Shown: positions 27,454-38,681, counted from the stretch's first letter. The stretch is 64,000 nt of DNA from Mercurialis annua (GCF_937616625.2 NC_065571.1:1862501-1926500); one strand, 5' to 3'. Notes: a model not told the origin generated them from the letters alone. Translations and numbers: made by a program.

Positions 27454-28471
27454 TAAATTCATTTAACATGTTCAATGAACTCGGATCTCTAAGGACTTCC
27501 ATGCCTTAGCTTTAAAACCAAAGGATGACTATGATTATGAGGCTAATGCAAGATAAGATTATACACAATGACTGATTTTCAAATTACTAATTTCGGCTAC
27601 AAATTTTTCTGCTTATAAAATAAAACTACTTCTCCAAATCAAGAATTAAACTAATATATCCTCTAACCAAATCAAAAATTACTGGTCAGATTTGCTTTTT
27701 GAGAAACATTTTTCTTTAATTTTTCAGATTTTATGTTCATTTTCATATTAGATTTAAAATTTATTTTTTTTATTTTATATAGAATCTTTAAATTTTGTAT
27801 TCAGTTATTCTTAAAAAAAAAAAAAATTTGTATTCAGTTTTTAAAAGTTGCATTATTATGGATAAATCAGATTTCATGATTATAATCTATGGTATTAGAA
27901 ATTAATTAAGAGGTGATATACAATTTTTTTTAAAGACGGTATTTTATTAATAAAACAATTTGATATTTTATTTTTTTATGTAAATTTGTGAATCAGTCAG
28001 CGCATACTTTTTCGTATAATATCATCAAATTTATTTTTTTGAATTTTTTCACAAATAAAATAAAATCATGATTCTAAATCACATAGATATTTAGAGTACA
28101 ATTAAATAAAAACTTATAATAAATAAACAATTCATAGTTATATAAATATTTAATTTTACATTAAATTCACAAAACATTATTAATTAATGATTGTATATCA
28201 CTTTGCTGACGTAAAAATCACAAGTTTACAGACTACTTTCTCTTCCACATAACGACACTACACGTAGACATCGTGCTCGGCACAAAACGACAAGCCATTC
28301 ATGAAAAACTCAAAATTCTCATTAAAAACTAAAAAGAAAAACAAATCTCATCGGCTCCTTTAAATCCTCGCCGCACGTGATTCCACTTCAGTGCGCATCT
28401 GCAACCGTCCATGTTCATTCCCCTCCCTTTAGTTTTCCTTCTCCCTGTCCATCCCTTGTCTCTTCCATGCT

Positions 28472-31193
28472 ATGGAAGGGACCACCAAAATCGGAGCAGA
28501 TTTGATTATGAACAGGAGCCCGCTGCTGTCCTTTCCGCCGCCGTCGGAGTCGCCGCTATCGTGTTGCCGGAATTATTACTTTGATTTTGAGGAGAGGAAA
28601 CGGAGTAAGAAGAATAAGAAGAAGAAGGATGGAGATGGGAGGAGTTGCGACCCACTGGAGGTGCTGGGATGGGATATAATGATGAAGATTATGAGTAATT
28701 TAGACGCACGCAGCGTGGCACTTTCTCTCACTGTTTCTCGCTCTTGGAATTCCCTTGCTTCTAGTGATCGGCTCTGGTCTTCTAAGGTAAATAGATTTTA
28801 GTTTCGCAACATTTCAATTCAACTTTTTAGGTTTTGTATAATTTTTGTGATTTGTGTTGTTTGAATCGAGAAATGGAAGTTGAACAATCCATAAATTGAG
28901 GTGAAAATAGTTGAAATTTTTAATGCGGAGTTGTTAATTTAGGATTTAGGCTATTTGGTTTAAGGAATAGGTTCGGAATAGAATAATTATTCTATATGAA
29001 ATACTTATTCCTTAATTTAGTTTATAGAATATGAAATAACAACTTCAGGAATTGCTATTTCATGATTGTGGACCATGTTTGGTTCATGGAAACCATGCGG
29101 AATGGAATAGCTATTCTGATTAGAATGACTATTCTTTGCTTTGGTTTCACGGAATTGCTATTCCAAGATTTTGTGGAATAAACACGTCTCTTAAAAATTC
29201 AGAATAGCTATTCCATTTCTTGTGGAATCGCTATGCCATTCCGTGCTATTCCATTTCATGAACCAAATATGACCAAAAAGTAAAGAAGAGCTATTGCATT
29301 CCTTGTGGAATAGCTATTTTATGGAATGGAATATTTCATGCTATTACATTCCATAAAACAAACATGGCCTTAGAGTTGAGCGCTTAAACTGGTTAACTTA
29401 TGGAGCTAGGGGAAGAAATGATGGCTCTAATGATACTTAATACAGTTTTAAGGCTCTTCTCCTCTGCTCGTCTGCAAGATAATTGTTGTTGGATTGGCTA
29501 TAGGACCTTGCCAATCTGTTGGAAGTACTATAATATATAGCAAGTTGTTGAGGAGTGATTATACATGCAACGGTTGGGCCACGTCATTTTTGCAACAAGC
29601 CAATGAATGTTTGCGATAGAAATATTCAATTATTGTTTAACTTTATCATTATATATCCAAACATTGCAAACGTCTTATTCATTTGTTGCACGAATGACGT
29701 GACACAACCGTTGCATATGAATAATTATTTGTTGTTAAGAGTCCATTTTCTCTGACTTTCATAACTTCCTTTTATATACTTTTGAGAATAATAAGAAAGA
29801 AAAGTAATTGTATGCAGTAATGCAGTAATGCAGCCTGCTTGGAACGGGATAAATGGGACTTTACTGTCCTATGGTCTGTGTTATTTTTCAGTTTATCTGG
29901 TCTTGACGTTGTAATTTGAAGTCTAACTTCGCCGCACTCTCAGTGTGAGGAACTGTGGCTTGGAAAAGCTCACATACCTCGATTGTCACAGGTTCGGGGA
30001 ATTTCCAAGTTGGCTGCATATTCACTATCTGTTATGGATGCAAAACGGGTGAGTATAAAACTAACTCTTCTTTTACTGGTAATATATCTGCGCTTGGTTA
30101 GCATATGCACATCTTATTATTATTCAATAGTGGTTCTTTTGTTTACTTTATGGCAGACTCGTATCATGAGGGATGACCTGTGTGATCATGTCTGGGAGTT
30201 CCATTTTACTGAGGTATGTTTCATGTTCAGAAGTGTACATGAAGTTCCATTTTTATTAAAGTATGTTCCATGCTCAGTAGTACATGATTAGTTTTAAAGA
30301 ATACCCTGACTTGGGTTTTAAGTGATATCTGCCACTCAGTGCATGATGAATAACTGATGATTTGGAGCATGCATAAGTCCCAAATTATGTTAATTGCCTA
30401 TAGGTTTAACGACTATAACACTCTTTAAGTATTTTCTCTTTTGGTAGCTATAGCTGTGCAGTTAACGTGGCAATCTTCTGGAATTTCAACACTTTTTTGT
30501 TTGTTTGTAAATAACGCAAATAATTCTCACTATTTTTCACGATCCTGGCATTTTTAATTTTGTGAAAGAAATTTGCTAAGTTTTACCAAAAAATTTGCTA
30601 ATTTTTATAGATGCATTTTCTTTGACATTCATGTTTACTTGACCCTGGCTTCCTTATTTAACCAACGCCCGTTATCTATCACTGGCACCTTGTCCATTGA
30701 TTCGAACAATGCCTTAGTTCTAATAGTTTACACTGCCAGCTCCCTGTTTTGTATAAATATCCATCACTTGCCTAGTAATGAAATTGAGAATATGTAATTT
30801 TCAGTTCAAAGTTTGGTCAAAGTGTGATTATCTGTTGATTACGAGCACATGTAATTATGTCAGGTGGCGCCAGAATATTGGAAAAATCTCGACCCATATT
30901 GGAGAGGCACGAGCCCTCTTATGCACCGATACTTCCATCAAGATGGAAGCCAAACTGCTGATCCTGGCGATAGGGTATGGGGTGGGCATGAATGCTGTTT
31001 TTCAGTCGTAACTAGTTGCTATTATGATGGGACAATCAGGGAGCATTATGTTAGAATAAACCGATGGCCAGGACTGTCTGTGTCGAGAAAACAGGATTGG
31101 AGCTGGGAAATGTCTAACCACCTCTTCTGCTACTCCAGTATACCTGATGCTTACAAAGAAGGTGGGACTGGGCCTGTTTTCTTGGTTATGTGA
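28472..31193 (+). CDS. F-box family protein (4 exons)
   Basis: Likely substrate-recognition subunit of an SCF ubiquitin ligase. Exons 28472-28786, 29944-30048, 30157-30213 and 30864-31193 are all joined in phase 0 and give 268 residues plus TGA. Residues about 30-52 are basic (RKRSKKNKKKKDGDG), a possible nuclear signal. The F-box spans about 60-110: PLEVLGWDIMMKIMSNLDAR, then SVALSLTVSRSWNSLASSDR and LWSSKCEELW. The C-terminal region is a conserved plant domain (VWGGHECCFSVVTSCYYDG, IREHYVRINRWPGLSVSRKQ, DWSWEMSNHLFCYSSIPDA) and not a Kelch or leucine-rich repeat. I recognise it as a plant family but cannot name the orthologue. Intron 1 holds two small transposons. Confidence 0.9.
28949..29369. 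mobile_element. Tourist-like MITE in F-box intron 1
   Basis: Ends GGCTATTTGGTTTAAGGAAT and, inverted, GGCCATGTTTGTTTTATGGA. Flanked by TTA at 28946-28948 and 29370-29372. The interior has many repeats of GGAATAGCTATTC, giving strong internal folding. A nested second start near 29072 (ACCATGTTTGGTTCATGG) suggests internal rearrangement. Confidence 0.8.
29553..29730. mobile_element. Mutator-like MITE, family X copy 1 (F-box intron 1)
   Basis: Long inverted arms: GCAACGGTTGGGCCACGTCA at the left and TGACGTGACACAACCGTTGC at the right. Flanks GTTGTTGAG (29544-29552) and GTTGTTAAG (29731-29739) match at 8 of 9 bases, as expected for a Mutator-type 9-bp duplication. It is related to the element at 60047-60208. 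Confidence 0.75.
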
Positions 31194-31821
31194 ATATTTC
31201 TCTGCAAAATTATAAATTTTCTCAGTTATTTGGGTTGTTCAAGTTATGTTTATACTGATGTAATAATGTAGTGAAAACTAGGCATGCTTTTTTAGGATGG
31301 TATTAATTTTTTGTACATGGTATCTGCAGGGTAAAACTTCTTTCAGTTGATTTGATTGTTTATATTTGCAATTAGGATAAAGAAAAAGGATTGTTCCTAC
31401 TGTTATAATGTTACTTTTTTTTTTACTATTATTTATTTTTTATGCATTGTTGACTTTCCCAACAATTGCTAGCTGCTATATCTCATCTTGATGGACGATG
31501 GATCACTCTCATCTGAGTGAACTAATAATGTTTTCGTGAGTGGTGTTTGTGAACTCGTATAAATAGGTTAACAAATCTTCAATTTCGGGCTCATTTCTTT
31601 TGTCGGTTGTCTGATGAGGATTATTTTATCTAGAATCCTAAGCTTGGAATGGATGGCAGAGCGTAGGTGGTTAGCAGTTATGTGGATACAGGTATAAAAG
31701 AATTGAGTTGTCCATGGAGGAACTTCTCAGATCACCTTACCAGGAATTCTATCGTATTCCAGGCAACCATTGTTGTTGATCCTGCCGAGTCTATGCAAAA
31801 GTTCATGTCGGATTTTAGGAA

Positions 31822-32108
31822 GGCTAAACCTATCTAGAGGTCCTTGTACTATATCATTTTTATTCGAAAAGCCCTTGTACTATTTTTTTGTTCTTCAGGT
31901 CCCTGTACTTGGCAAAATTCCGATTTTTAGGTCCTTTTGAGGGACTGGAGGAACAAAAAAATTGTAAGTAAAGGGACTGGAAAAAACCAAAAAAGGACCT
32001 AAAAATCAAAAATTATGTAAATAGAGGGACTTGAATAACAAAAAAAATATTAAAGGGGCTTTTTGAACAAAAATGCCATAGTACAAGGGCCTATAGATGG
32101 GTTTAGCC
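31822..32108. mobile_element. Mutator-like foldback MITE with 9-bp target-site duplication
   Basis: Ends GGCTAAACC and GGTTTAGCC, with further inverted matches (GGTCCTTGTACTAT against ATAGTACAAGGGCC; ATTTTTAGGTCC against GGACCTAAAAAT). TTTTAGGAA flanks both sides (31813-31821 and 32109-32117), a perfect 9-bp duplication. Confidence 0.85.
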
Positions 32109-32406
32109 TTTTAGGAATTGGGCAGTAAGGTGTGATTATGCATATACAGAATTCTCAAATAAATAGAAACCTCATATACACAATTCAGCAATCGTATCAA
32201 GATATTTCCCATGTGAGAAAATTGATTTTTTTTTTGGATAATAGAGAATTACATGTTAAATATTTTTATTTTTGACAGCAAAGTTAGCCGATATGAGTTG
32301 CATTTTCAAAGAAATAGTAGGAAGTAGGAACAACCAAGACCAAATTTAAAGCACAAAAAATCTACATTTTCTTGGAAAAAAGTCAGTGAAGCCCCCTTAT
32401 GGTTGG

Positions 32407-32663
32407 CCATTGAGTCAAGTAGACCTTTAACCTTGGAAAAGGTGCAACTAAGCCCCTAACGTTAGTAAATGGTATCATATAAGTCCTCGTTTTTAACACC
32501 ATTCAAACCTCCGTCTATTTTTGTCAATGCGGATTCATTAATTGCCAGCGTGGACTCGGTAACCTTTTTCAGGTCAGTTAAACCCCTAACATTTGTCCAT
32601 TGGGTCAAGTAGACCCTTAGCGTTCGGAAAAGTGCACGTAAACCCCTAATGTCAGGAAAGTGG
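32407..32663. repeat. Imperfect direct repeat of about 65 bp
   Basis: Positions 32407-32472 and 32597-32663 are alike. Both begin CCATTG(A/G)GTCAAGTAGACC and end near AAGTGG or AAATGG. It is probably part of a decayed transposon. Confidence 0.55.
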
Positions 32664-33134
32664 AAAATCTTTAATTCTCGAATCTGGATTCGTCTTCCAT
32701 GGAGAAGACAGGTCGGTTTCGGGGTCGGAGTTGGGCGGTTGGCGTGGTCGGAGGCGTTTAAATGTCGGGATGCGTTCGGCGTTTTTTTATTTAAAAAATT
32801 CACTGTGTATGTATTAAATTTATTTATATTTAGTTAAATTAATTAATAATATACGTAGAAGACGAACCGGTTGTGGGTGTGAGGTGGGCGGTTCTGGGGT
32901 TGGTAGGAAGCCGTTGTAGTGTCGGAAATATCCATAAAAAAATTAGTGGCATTACATTATATTAAATTAAAAATTTATCAGTATAATTTGGTAACCCACA
33001 ATTTTTAACCCGATGCAGAATAATCTAGAAGAAACTGTAAAATAGCTCATTTTTTTTGAAATATAAGTAACATTAATATCTTAAACTTCAAGACACTTAT
33101 TAGAGTAACGATCTGAAGCCAAGTCTTTAAGACA

Positions 33135-33587
33135 CTAATTATAGTGATCCCAAGCCAACTCTCTATTGTATGAAACGTTATCATCAGCAAAATAGATGCC
33201 ATCCTCTTCGAGTTTATAGAAGCACATACCGGTCCGTCCACACCTTCTTTCCCTAATGTCGATAGCTTGATCGAACACTATGACCCTCTTGCGCTCGTTA
33301 CGGTTCTTGATCAGCAAGCAAACGTAAATCGCGCGCACATTCCTTCGCAATCTAATCTGCCATTGGACTTGTTCATCGGAATGGTTTAACGTAAAGTTAA
33401 CAGTAAATCCATGACTTGGAGAAGTGCATGATCCAACTATCGGTGTATTCATATCACCTTTGATGACGTGCATTTCATAATTTAAACGAGCAACTGGTGT
33501 TGGCACTCGTGCATGAATTTTGATAATTGCTAGGGCAAACAAGACAAGAATGCAACCCAAAGAACTAGAATTACAAGACATGTTCAT
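33135..33587 (-). CDS. SPH: S1-type self-incompatibility protein homologue, SPH-1
   Basis: Small secreted protein of the plant self-incompatibility S1 family (PF05938), which includes the poppy pistil S determinant; most members have unknown roles. Single exon, 150 residues. Residues 1-26 are a signal peptide (LGCILVLFALAIIKIHA). The mature part has four cysteines in the family order (GSCTS, YVCLL, RRCGRTGMC) and the signature CFYKLEEDGIYFADDNVSYN near the C-terminus. A potential N-glycosylation site occurs in VNFTLNHSD. It is the only minus-strand SPH in the cluster and is head-to-head with SPH-2. ATG at codon 3 is an alternative start, matching MKMSC in its paralogues. Confidence 0.92.
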   Translation of the reverse strand: MNMSCNSSSLGCILVLFALAIIKIHARVPTPVARLNYEMHVIKGDMNTPIVGSCTSPSHGFTVNFTLNHSDEQVQWQIRLRRNVRAIYVCLLIKNRNERKRVIVFDQAIDIRERRCGRTGMCFYKLEEDGIYFADDNVSYNRELAWDHYN

Positions 33588-33601
33588 TAATCTATGATTG
33601 A

Positions 33602-33830
33602 TTTTTTTTTAATGAATGATAAGCTTTTAGAGGAATTATATATTTATATGTGCATGAATACTTTGATTTTGAATATATTAGTGGTAAGATTTGAGTGTGG
33701 TAACTAGTTCAGATATTGTCACAGATTATTAACCATATATGAAAGATATAGTTTCATATGGTTACTATATATAAATGGACTTATAGATTTTTTAGTTAAT
33801 TTATAGTTTAAGCTCCTTATTTAAAAAGTT
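33602..33830 (-). promoter_or_regulatory. Shared SPH promoter block, SPH-1 copy
   Basis: Read on the minus strand it holds, in order, GAGCTTAAACTATAAATTAA, the TATA-like CATTTATATATAGTAACC (33766-33780 region), ATATGGTTAATAATCTGTGA and CAAATCTTACCACTAATATA. The same order occurs upstream of SPH-2 to SPH-5. Confidence 0.7.
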
Positions 33831-34261
33831 GTATTCACAAGTGAAATGTAATTTAGTATGTGTCATTTTTTTATATTGTTTTAATTAAGAATTGAATCGG
33901 ACTGAACAGTTCGAGCAAAAAATAAAGGTCAGTTCGGTATAATTCTTCTTTAAAATTTAGAAATATGATTAACCTCTTAATTTAAACCATAAAAACAGAA
34001 AAGTTATGGAACTGATTAAATCATAAAAATTATTCGGTTCAATCCAATTACTAGTTAGAATTCTATTTACGTGTTTAAATTTTTGACATGTAGACTTAGA
34101 TTTATATAAAGGCTTAATTATTTTAAAAATGACAAACGTCAGCGTTTTTAGTAGTCATGAATTTTTAATTTTATCAATTTAAAATACGAACAATCATTTT
34201 TTTAAACAATATTCAAGCGTCCACATCACTAATTATTTTTTTTGGTGTTTCAAATTGCAAA

Positions 34262-34350
34262 GGTTGTGGTTGTATTAGGTTACTATGTATATATGGCATT
34301 GCAGATTCTTTTTAGTTTATTTATAGTTTAAACTCCTTTATTAAAAAAGA
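34262..34350 (-). repeat. Orphan fragment of the SPH promoter block
   Basis: AGGTTACTATGTATATATGG followed by TTTTTAGTTTATTTATAGTT and TAAACTCC resembles the SPH-1 promoter block in the same orientation. No coding sequence follows it, so it looks like the remains of a deleted or rearranged SPH copy. Confidence 0.5.
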
Positions 34351-34724
34351 TTGTACTAAGTTCATTGATACAATCAAAATATAACTTCATTGGTATGTTT
34401 TATTTTTAACATGGTTTCAAGAATCAAATCAGACGGTACAACTCAGTCTGACTTTTAAATGTTTGCAATATCAAATACCAATTTTTTGAATTCTTACAAT
34501 TGGAGACATTGAATAATTTTGCATGAAAAAATTGCCGACGTGAACGCCATAACATTATATATTTGGTGTCCACGTCTTCATTTTTTAAAGATAAATTACT
34601 TGGTGTTTTAAACTATAAAAACAAAAATAGTTCATTTTTTAAATTGTTAAAATTGAAAATTCGTGTCAAATTTGCTAAAAATGTTGAAATCTTCGTTTTT
34701 TTTAATTAAGCCTTTCATATAAGC

Positions 34725-34950
34725 AAGTGTACGCATTTAACTTTTTAAATAAGGAGCTTAAACTATAAATTAACTAAACAAAATCCATAAGTCCATTTAT
34801 ATATAGTAACCTAATGAAACTGTGCGGTTCAAATATGGTTAATAATCTGTGACAAATTTCAAGTAGATACCACATTCAAATCTTACCAATAATATATTCA
34901 AAATCAGACTATTTAGGCATCATAATCTTACCATATTGATGAAAACCCAA
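34725..34950 (+). promoter_or_regulatory. Shared SPH promoter block, SPH-2 copy
   Basis: GGAGCTTAAACTATAAATTA, then CCATTTATATATAGTAACCT (TATA-like), TATGGTTAATAATCTGTGAC and CAAATCTTACCAATAATATA. The start codon of SPH-2 follows about 10 bases after the block. Confidence 0.7.
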
Positions 34951-34960
34951 TCATAAATTA

Positions 34961-35413
34961 ATGAAAATGTCTTGTTCGAGTTCTTTGGTGTGCATTCTTA
35001 TCTTGTTTGCTCTAGCAATAAGCAAAAATCATGCACGAGTGCCCCAACCTATTCCTCGTCTAAATTTCGAAGTGCACATAATCAAAGGTTACGCGAATGG
35101 GTTGATATCAGGAACATGCTCGTCCCCGAGCCATATATTTGCTGCAAACTTTACCCTAATCCATTTAGATGATCAACACCAATGGCACTTCAGGGTGCAA
35201 ATGCACACGCGTGCTTATTTCGCTTGCTTGCTGCACAAGGATCATAACGAGCGCAAGACTTTCACGGTGTTTGATCAAGCCGTGGACGGTCTGAATAGAA
35301 GGTGTGGACGAACCGGTATGTGCTTTTGGAAACTCAAAGAGGATGGCATCTATTTTGCTGTCGATAATGTTAGCTATACTCGAGAGTTTGCTTGGGATCG
35401 TTACTCTATTTAG
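34961..35413 (+). CDS. SPH: S1-type self-incompatibility protein homologue, SPH-2
   Basis: Single exon, 150 residues, with a signal peptide (VCILILFALAISKNHA) cleaved near residue 25. The mature protein starts RVPQPIPRLNFEVHIIKGYA. Four cysteines occur as GTCSS, FACLL and RRCGRTGMC, followed by FWKLKEDGIYFAVDNVSYTR. A likely N-glycan site is ANFTLIH. It is the most canonical copy of the 33-42 kb subgroup and very close in sequence to SPH-4. Its promoter block directly precedes it. Presumed extracellular; function in this plant is unknown. Start chosen as the first ATG of the MKMSC motif. Confidence 0.93.
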   Translation: MKMSCSSSLVCILILFALAISKNHARVPQPIPRLNFEVHIIKGYANGLISGTCSSPSHIFAANFTLIHLDDQHQWHFRVQMHTRAYFACLLHKDHNERKTFTVFDQAVDGLNRRCGRTGMCFWKLKEDGIYFAVDNVSYTREFAWDRYSI

Positions 35414-35896
35414 AGTTTTAATTAAAGACATTAATTGCTTCGGATAGTTGCTCTAATAAATGTCTTAACGTTTAAGATGTCAATTAATTTTGTTTGGAGG
35501 TATTTTACTATTTATTCTACATGGTTCTGCAATTTTGATAACTAATTAAACTTTAAGAGTTTTAATAGTTATTTTAAAATTATCTAAGATCATAAAAGAT
35601 CTAGTCATTGATGCTAGGGATATATATCCAAAATATCACCATTTTGTATTTGGTGACTAAATTTTTAATTCATTTTAATTTTATTACTAAATTTTAATTG
35701 TCTCAACGAGCGATTTTCCATCTAAAATGCATACGCAATAAATGAAATTTATGTTTTTTTTTCTTCCTGAAAACTCGACATGCACATTTGGCCTACGAAT
35801 TCCAGGATAAAATAAAGTCATACACACATGACAAATTAGAGAAAATAAATAAAGTTTGATTCTCACGTGGCAAAAATAAGTTTATACGGTTTTCAT

Positions 35897-36283
35897 GGGT
35901 AATTGATTTTGACCATCACTGAACTTTCTAATTTTTTTATTTTAGTCACTAAATTATTGTTTTTTCGATCATTGAACTTTCATTTTTGTTCCATTTTAGT
36001 ATTTCCGACCAAAAATGCTTAGGTGGCAGCCGGAAATTGACATGTCAACCAGATTTTGCTAGTTTTACTTTGAAAATTTATCACATATACATAATTTTAC
36101 TTTAAAATGAGTTTTAAGCCAAATTATGCACATATGGCAAGTTTTTAAGTTAAAAGAAATTAATTTCGGCTGCCACCTAAGCATTTTTGGCCGGCAAATA
36201 CCAAAATGAAAAAAATTGAAAGTTCGGTGATAAAAAAAAAGATTTAGTGACTGAAATAAAAAAACTCGAAGGTAATTACCCCG
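35897..36283. mobile_element. Foldback MITE-like element
   Basis: Left GGGTAATTGATTTTGACC and right CGAAGGTAATTACCC are inverted. Inner arms CAAAAATGCTTAGGTGGCAG and CTGCCACCTAAGCATTTTTG pair nearly perfectly. The target-site duplication is unclear, so the ends are approximate. Confidence 0.65.
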
Positions 36284-36502
36284 GCTTTTACATTTATATG
36301 CATTATGGCCAGAATACTAAGATTGATTAAAATGATATTAAAGTTTACTAATTGAGTTAAAATTTAGTGAAAGAAATAAGGCAATTGTTTCGATACTCAA
36401 AAATCAATTACCGTAAAAGATCACTCCTCAATTACTATTATTCTGGATGTTTAATTACAATTGACGTGCTGAAAGAGTATTAACTATGACAAGAAAAAAC
36501 AT

Positions 36503-36809
36503 GGTTTAATTCCATAAAAAGTCACGATCTTTACATGAATTTTCATTTTAATCATGACTTTTAAAAATTGTCATATAAAATCATGACCTTTCATTTTTTT
36601 TAAATCTATCACCGACTATTTTTCCAGTGAATTTTACCTTTCATTTTTTTTTCCAAATATGCCGGATTATGGTGGCCACATCATAAAAAATTGATTTGAC
36701 GATAGATTTGGAAAAAAATGGAAGGTCGTGGTTTTATATGGCAACTTTTAAAAGTCGTGATTAAAATGAAAATTCGTGTAAAGGTCGTGATTTTTTATGG
36801 AATTAATTC
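36503..36809. mobile_element. Mutator-like foldback MITE with 9-bp duplication
   Basis: Long inverted arms beginning GGTTTAATTCCATAAAAAGT at the left and ending TTTTTTATGGAATTAATTC at the right. AAAAAACAT flanks both sides (36494-36502 and 36810-36818). The 307-bp interior is non-coding. Confidence 0.85.
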
Positions 36810-36921
36810 AAAAAACATACTATAAAATAAATAAATAAAAATTGCCTTTTTTTGATTTTTTTAAATTAATTTTAAAAAGCTAATAGTAATTTTAATTCAA
36901 ATTTATTAATCATTCAATTTG

Positions 36922-36945
36922 ATATATATATATATATATATATAT
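36922..36945. repeat. (TA)n microsatellite
   Basis: About 12 TA units, uninterrupted. Confidence 0.8.
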
Positions 36946-37109
36946 TGATATTTTGATTTCAAATCGTATCAGTTTGATTCATTATTTATTTGATATATGT
37001 GTCAGATATATCCACAACTCCTTTAGAGCATTATTTAAATTTTCATATAACAGTACAAATCTTTCTAAAATTATGATGCATAAATAGTTTAATTTTGGAG
37101 AACATTTTT

Positions 37110-37330
37110 TGTTAAGGTTCGAGTTTAGTAGCTTTTTAAATGAGGAGCTTAAACTATAAATAAACTGGAAAAAAAATCCAAATATAAATCTATATATGGT
37201 TAATAATCTCCAACTATATCTAAAGTAGGAGAAATTTTTAGAAGTCCACCAAATATAAGTCCATATAATCTCAAATCTTACCAATAATACATTCAAAACC
37301 AAACTATTTATGCATCATAATGTTCCTCTC
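37110..37330 (+). promoter_or_regulatory. Shared SPH promoter block, SPH-3 copy
   Basis: GAGGAGCTTAAACTATAAAT, TATATATGGTTAATAATCTC and CAAATCTTACCAATAATACA occur in family order. The TATA-like part is altered to AAATATAAATCTATATATGG. Confidence 0.6.
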
Positions 37331-37366
37331 AAATCTCATCATTCAATAAAAATCAATCATAAAGTA

Positions 37367-37794
37367 ATGAAAATGCATTGTTCTACTTCTTTAGGCTGCA
37401 TTGCTTTGTTGTTTGCCCTAGGGATCAGCATAACTCATGCACGAGTTCCCCCCCCCCCCCCTGTTCCTCGATTTAGTTTCGACGTGCACATCATCAAAGG
37501 TTTCGCAAACGGGTCGATAGTTGGAACGTGCACTACCCCAAATCACGTATTTGCTAACTTTGCGCTGATACATTTAGATGATCAATACCATTGGCACTTC
37601 CGAGTCGAAATGCATTTTGCGTGCTTGTTTCTTTTGCACGATCGTCAAGAGCCGTAATCAGCACAAGGTTTTCACAGCGTTTGATCAAGCTTTTGACAGT
37701 AGAATTCAAAGGTGTGGACGCACTGGTATGTGCTATTGGAAACTCAAAGAAGATGGTATCTATTTTGCTAGTGATAACATTTCTCACATTTCTC
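37367..37794 (+). pseudogene. SPH: Broken SPH homologue, SPH-3 (frameshift, 3' end lost)
   Basis: Starts as a normal family member: signal peptide LGCIALLFALGISITHA, a proline tract coded by a 12-base C run (about 37450-37461), then FDVHIIKGFANGSIVGTCTT. The frame is lost near 37640: the first frame stops at 37655-37657, and the downstream half continues one base out of phase with HKVFTAFDQAFD and RCGRTGMCYWKLKEDG. The conserved C-terminal segment after DNIS is replaced by unrelated sequence from about 37795 (CAATTGCACCCTC). A sequencing error in the C run would not explain the later frameshift, nor the lost tail. Most likely a recent pseudogene of the SPH-2/SPH-4 type. Confidence 0.85.
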
Positions 37795-38406
37795 GATTAC
37801 AATTGCACCCTCAATCATCAAAATTCACACCTTTTGATTTCAATTACACCCTCAAGTATTAAATTGACTATTATTCAATACTTTAAATTTTAACAAATAT
37901 TCTTTTTTTACTGCCCATCCAATTTCCAGGACTTCGCCTTAACTAATCCGGATCCGACCTGCGTCGCGCACCTGACATGATGGGTGAGTCAGCCAGCGAG
38001 GTTTTTTGCATTCACAAGACTCGAATTTGAGACCTTGTTTAAGCGATAACAAGCCGCTTACCATTTGAACCAATCCTCGTTGATTAATAAATATTCTAAA
38101 TAGTTATCAATGTTATAATTAGGCCAAATTACTAAAAAAGGTCAAACCGTTGAAGAAAATTTCACAAAAGGTCAAATCTTTCAATTTTGTCCAATATGTG
38201 TTGAAACGCATAATTTCATTTTAATTATGTCCAATTCTAAAATAGCACGCGCTTTTACTTATGTGGCGTTCATGTAGCGCTGACGTGGCATACCACGTAA
38301 AAAGATTTGACCTTTTTTAATCAAACTTTCATGAAAAAACCCCTAGAAACTACATATAACCGACCTATATATAACTATAAATAGAGAAGTGGCTATATCA
38401 TTTATG

Positions 38407-38631
38407 GAGAGATTTTTAGGTAGACTCTGTCCACCACATCATCCGTGGACTAAGCCTATCATATAATGACATGTCATTAAAATGATGACAATCTTGTAAA
38501 TTCGTTTATTACTTATTTACACTTTTAAATAGTAATATTATAAGATTGCCATCATTTTAATGACGTGTCATTATGTGATAGGTTTAGTGCACAGATAACG
38601 TGATGGACTGAGTTTACGTAAGAATTTCTCT
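38407..38631. mobile_element. Foldback MITE, family Y copy 1
   Basis: Inverted arms: ATCCGTGGACTAAGCCTATC against GATAGGTTTAGTGCACAGAT, and ATGACATGTCATTAAAATGA inside. CATTTATG flanks both sides (38399-38406 and 38632-38639). The 225-bp interior is non-coding. Confidence 0.8.
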
Positions 38632-38681
38632 CATTTATGATGTATGAGAATAAGTGAGAGAGATACAAAGTGTTAGTGACG

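Larger units (their letters stand above)
25885..28471. other. Intergenic between GSTU copy 2 and the F-box gene
   Basis: AT-rich sequence containing the two SINE-like units at 27.2-27.5 kb. The last 250 bases, with a CT-rich stretch CCCTTTAGTTTTCCTTCTCC, are the likely F-box promoter and leader. A short reading frame near 26425-26619 on the minus strand shows no family resemblance and is not called. Confidence 0.5.
31194..33134. other. Intergenic between F-box gene and first SPH gene
   Basis: The first few hundred bases are probably F-box 3' UTR. The rest holds a MITE at 31822-32108 and a direct repeat at 32407-32663. The stretch at 32680-32930 is GC-richer than its surroundings (GTCGGTTTCGGGGTCGGAG), but no gene was recognised in it. 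Confidence 0.5.
33831..34960. other. Divergent SPH-1/SPH-2 intergenic region
   Basis: AT-rich spacer between two outward-facing genes whose promoter blocks form inverted arms (33602-33830 and 34725-34950). It includes an orphan promoter-block fragment at 34262-34350. No other gene seen. Confidence 0.5.
35414..37366. other. Intergenic between SPH-2 and SPH-3 remnant
   Basis: Holds two foldback elements (35897-36283, 36503-36809), a short TA run and the SPH-3 promoter block (about 37110-37330). No other gene seen. Confidence 0.5.

Noticed and set aside
32462..32803. 113-codon minus-strand frame
   Set aside because: It runs through the direct repeat at 32407-32663 and has no family resemblance.
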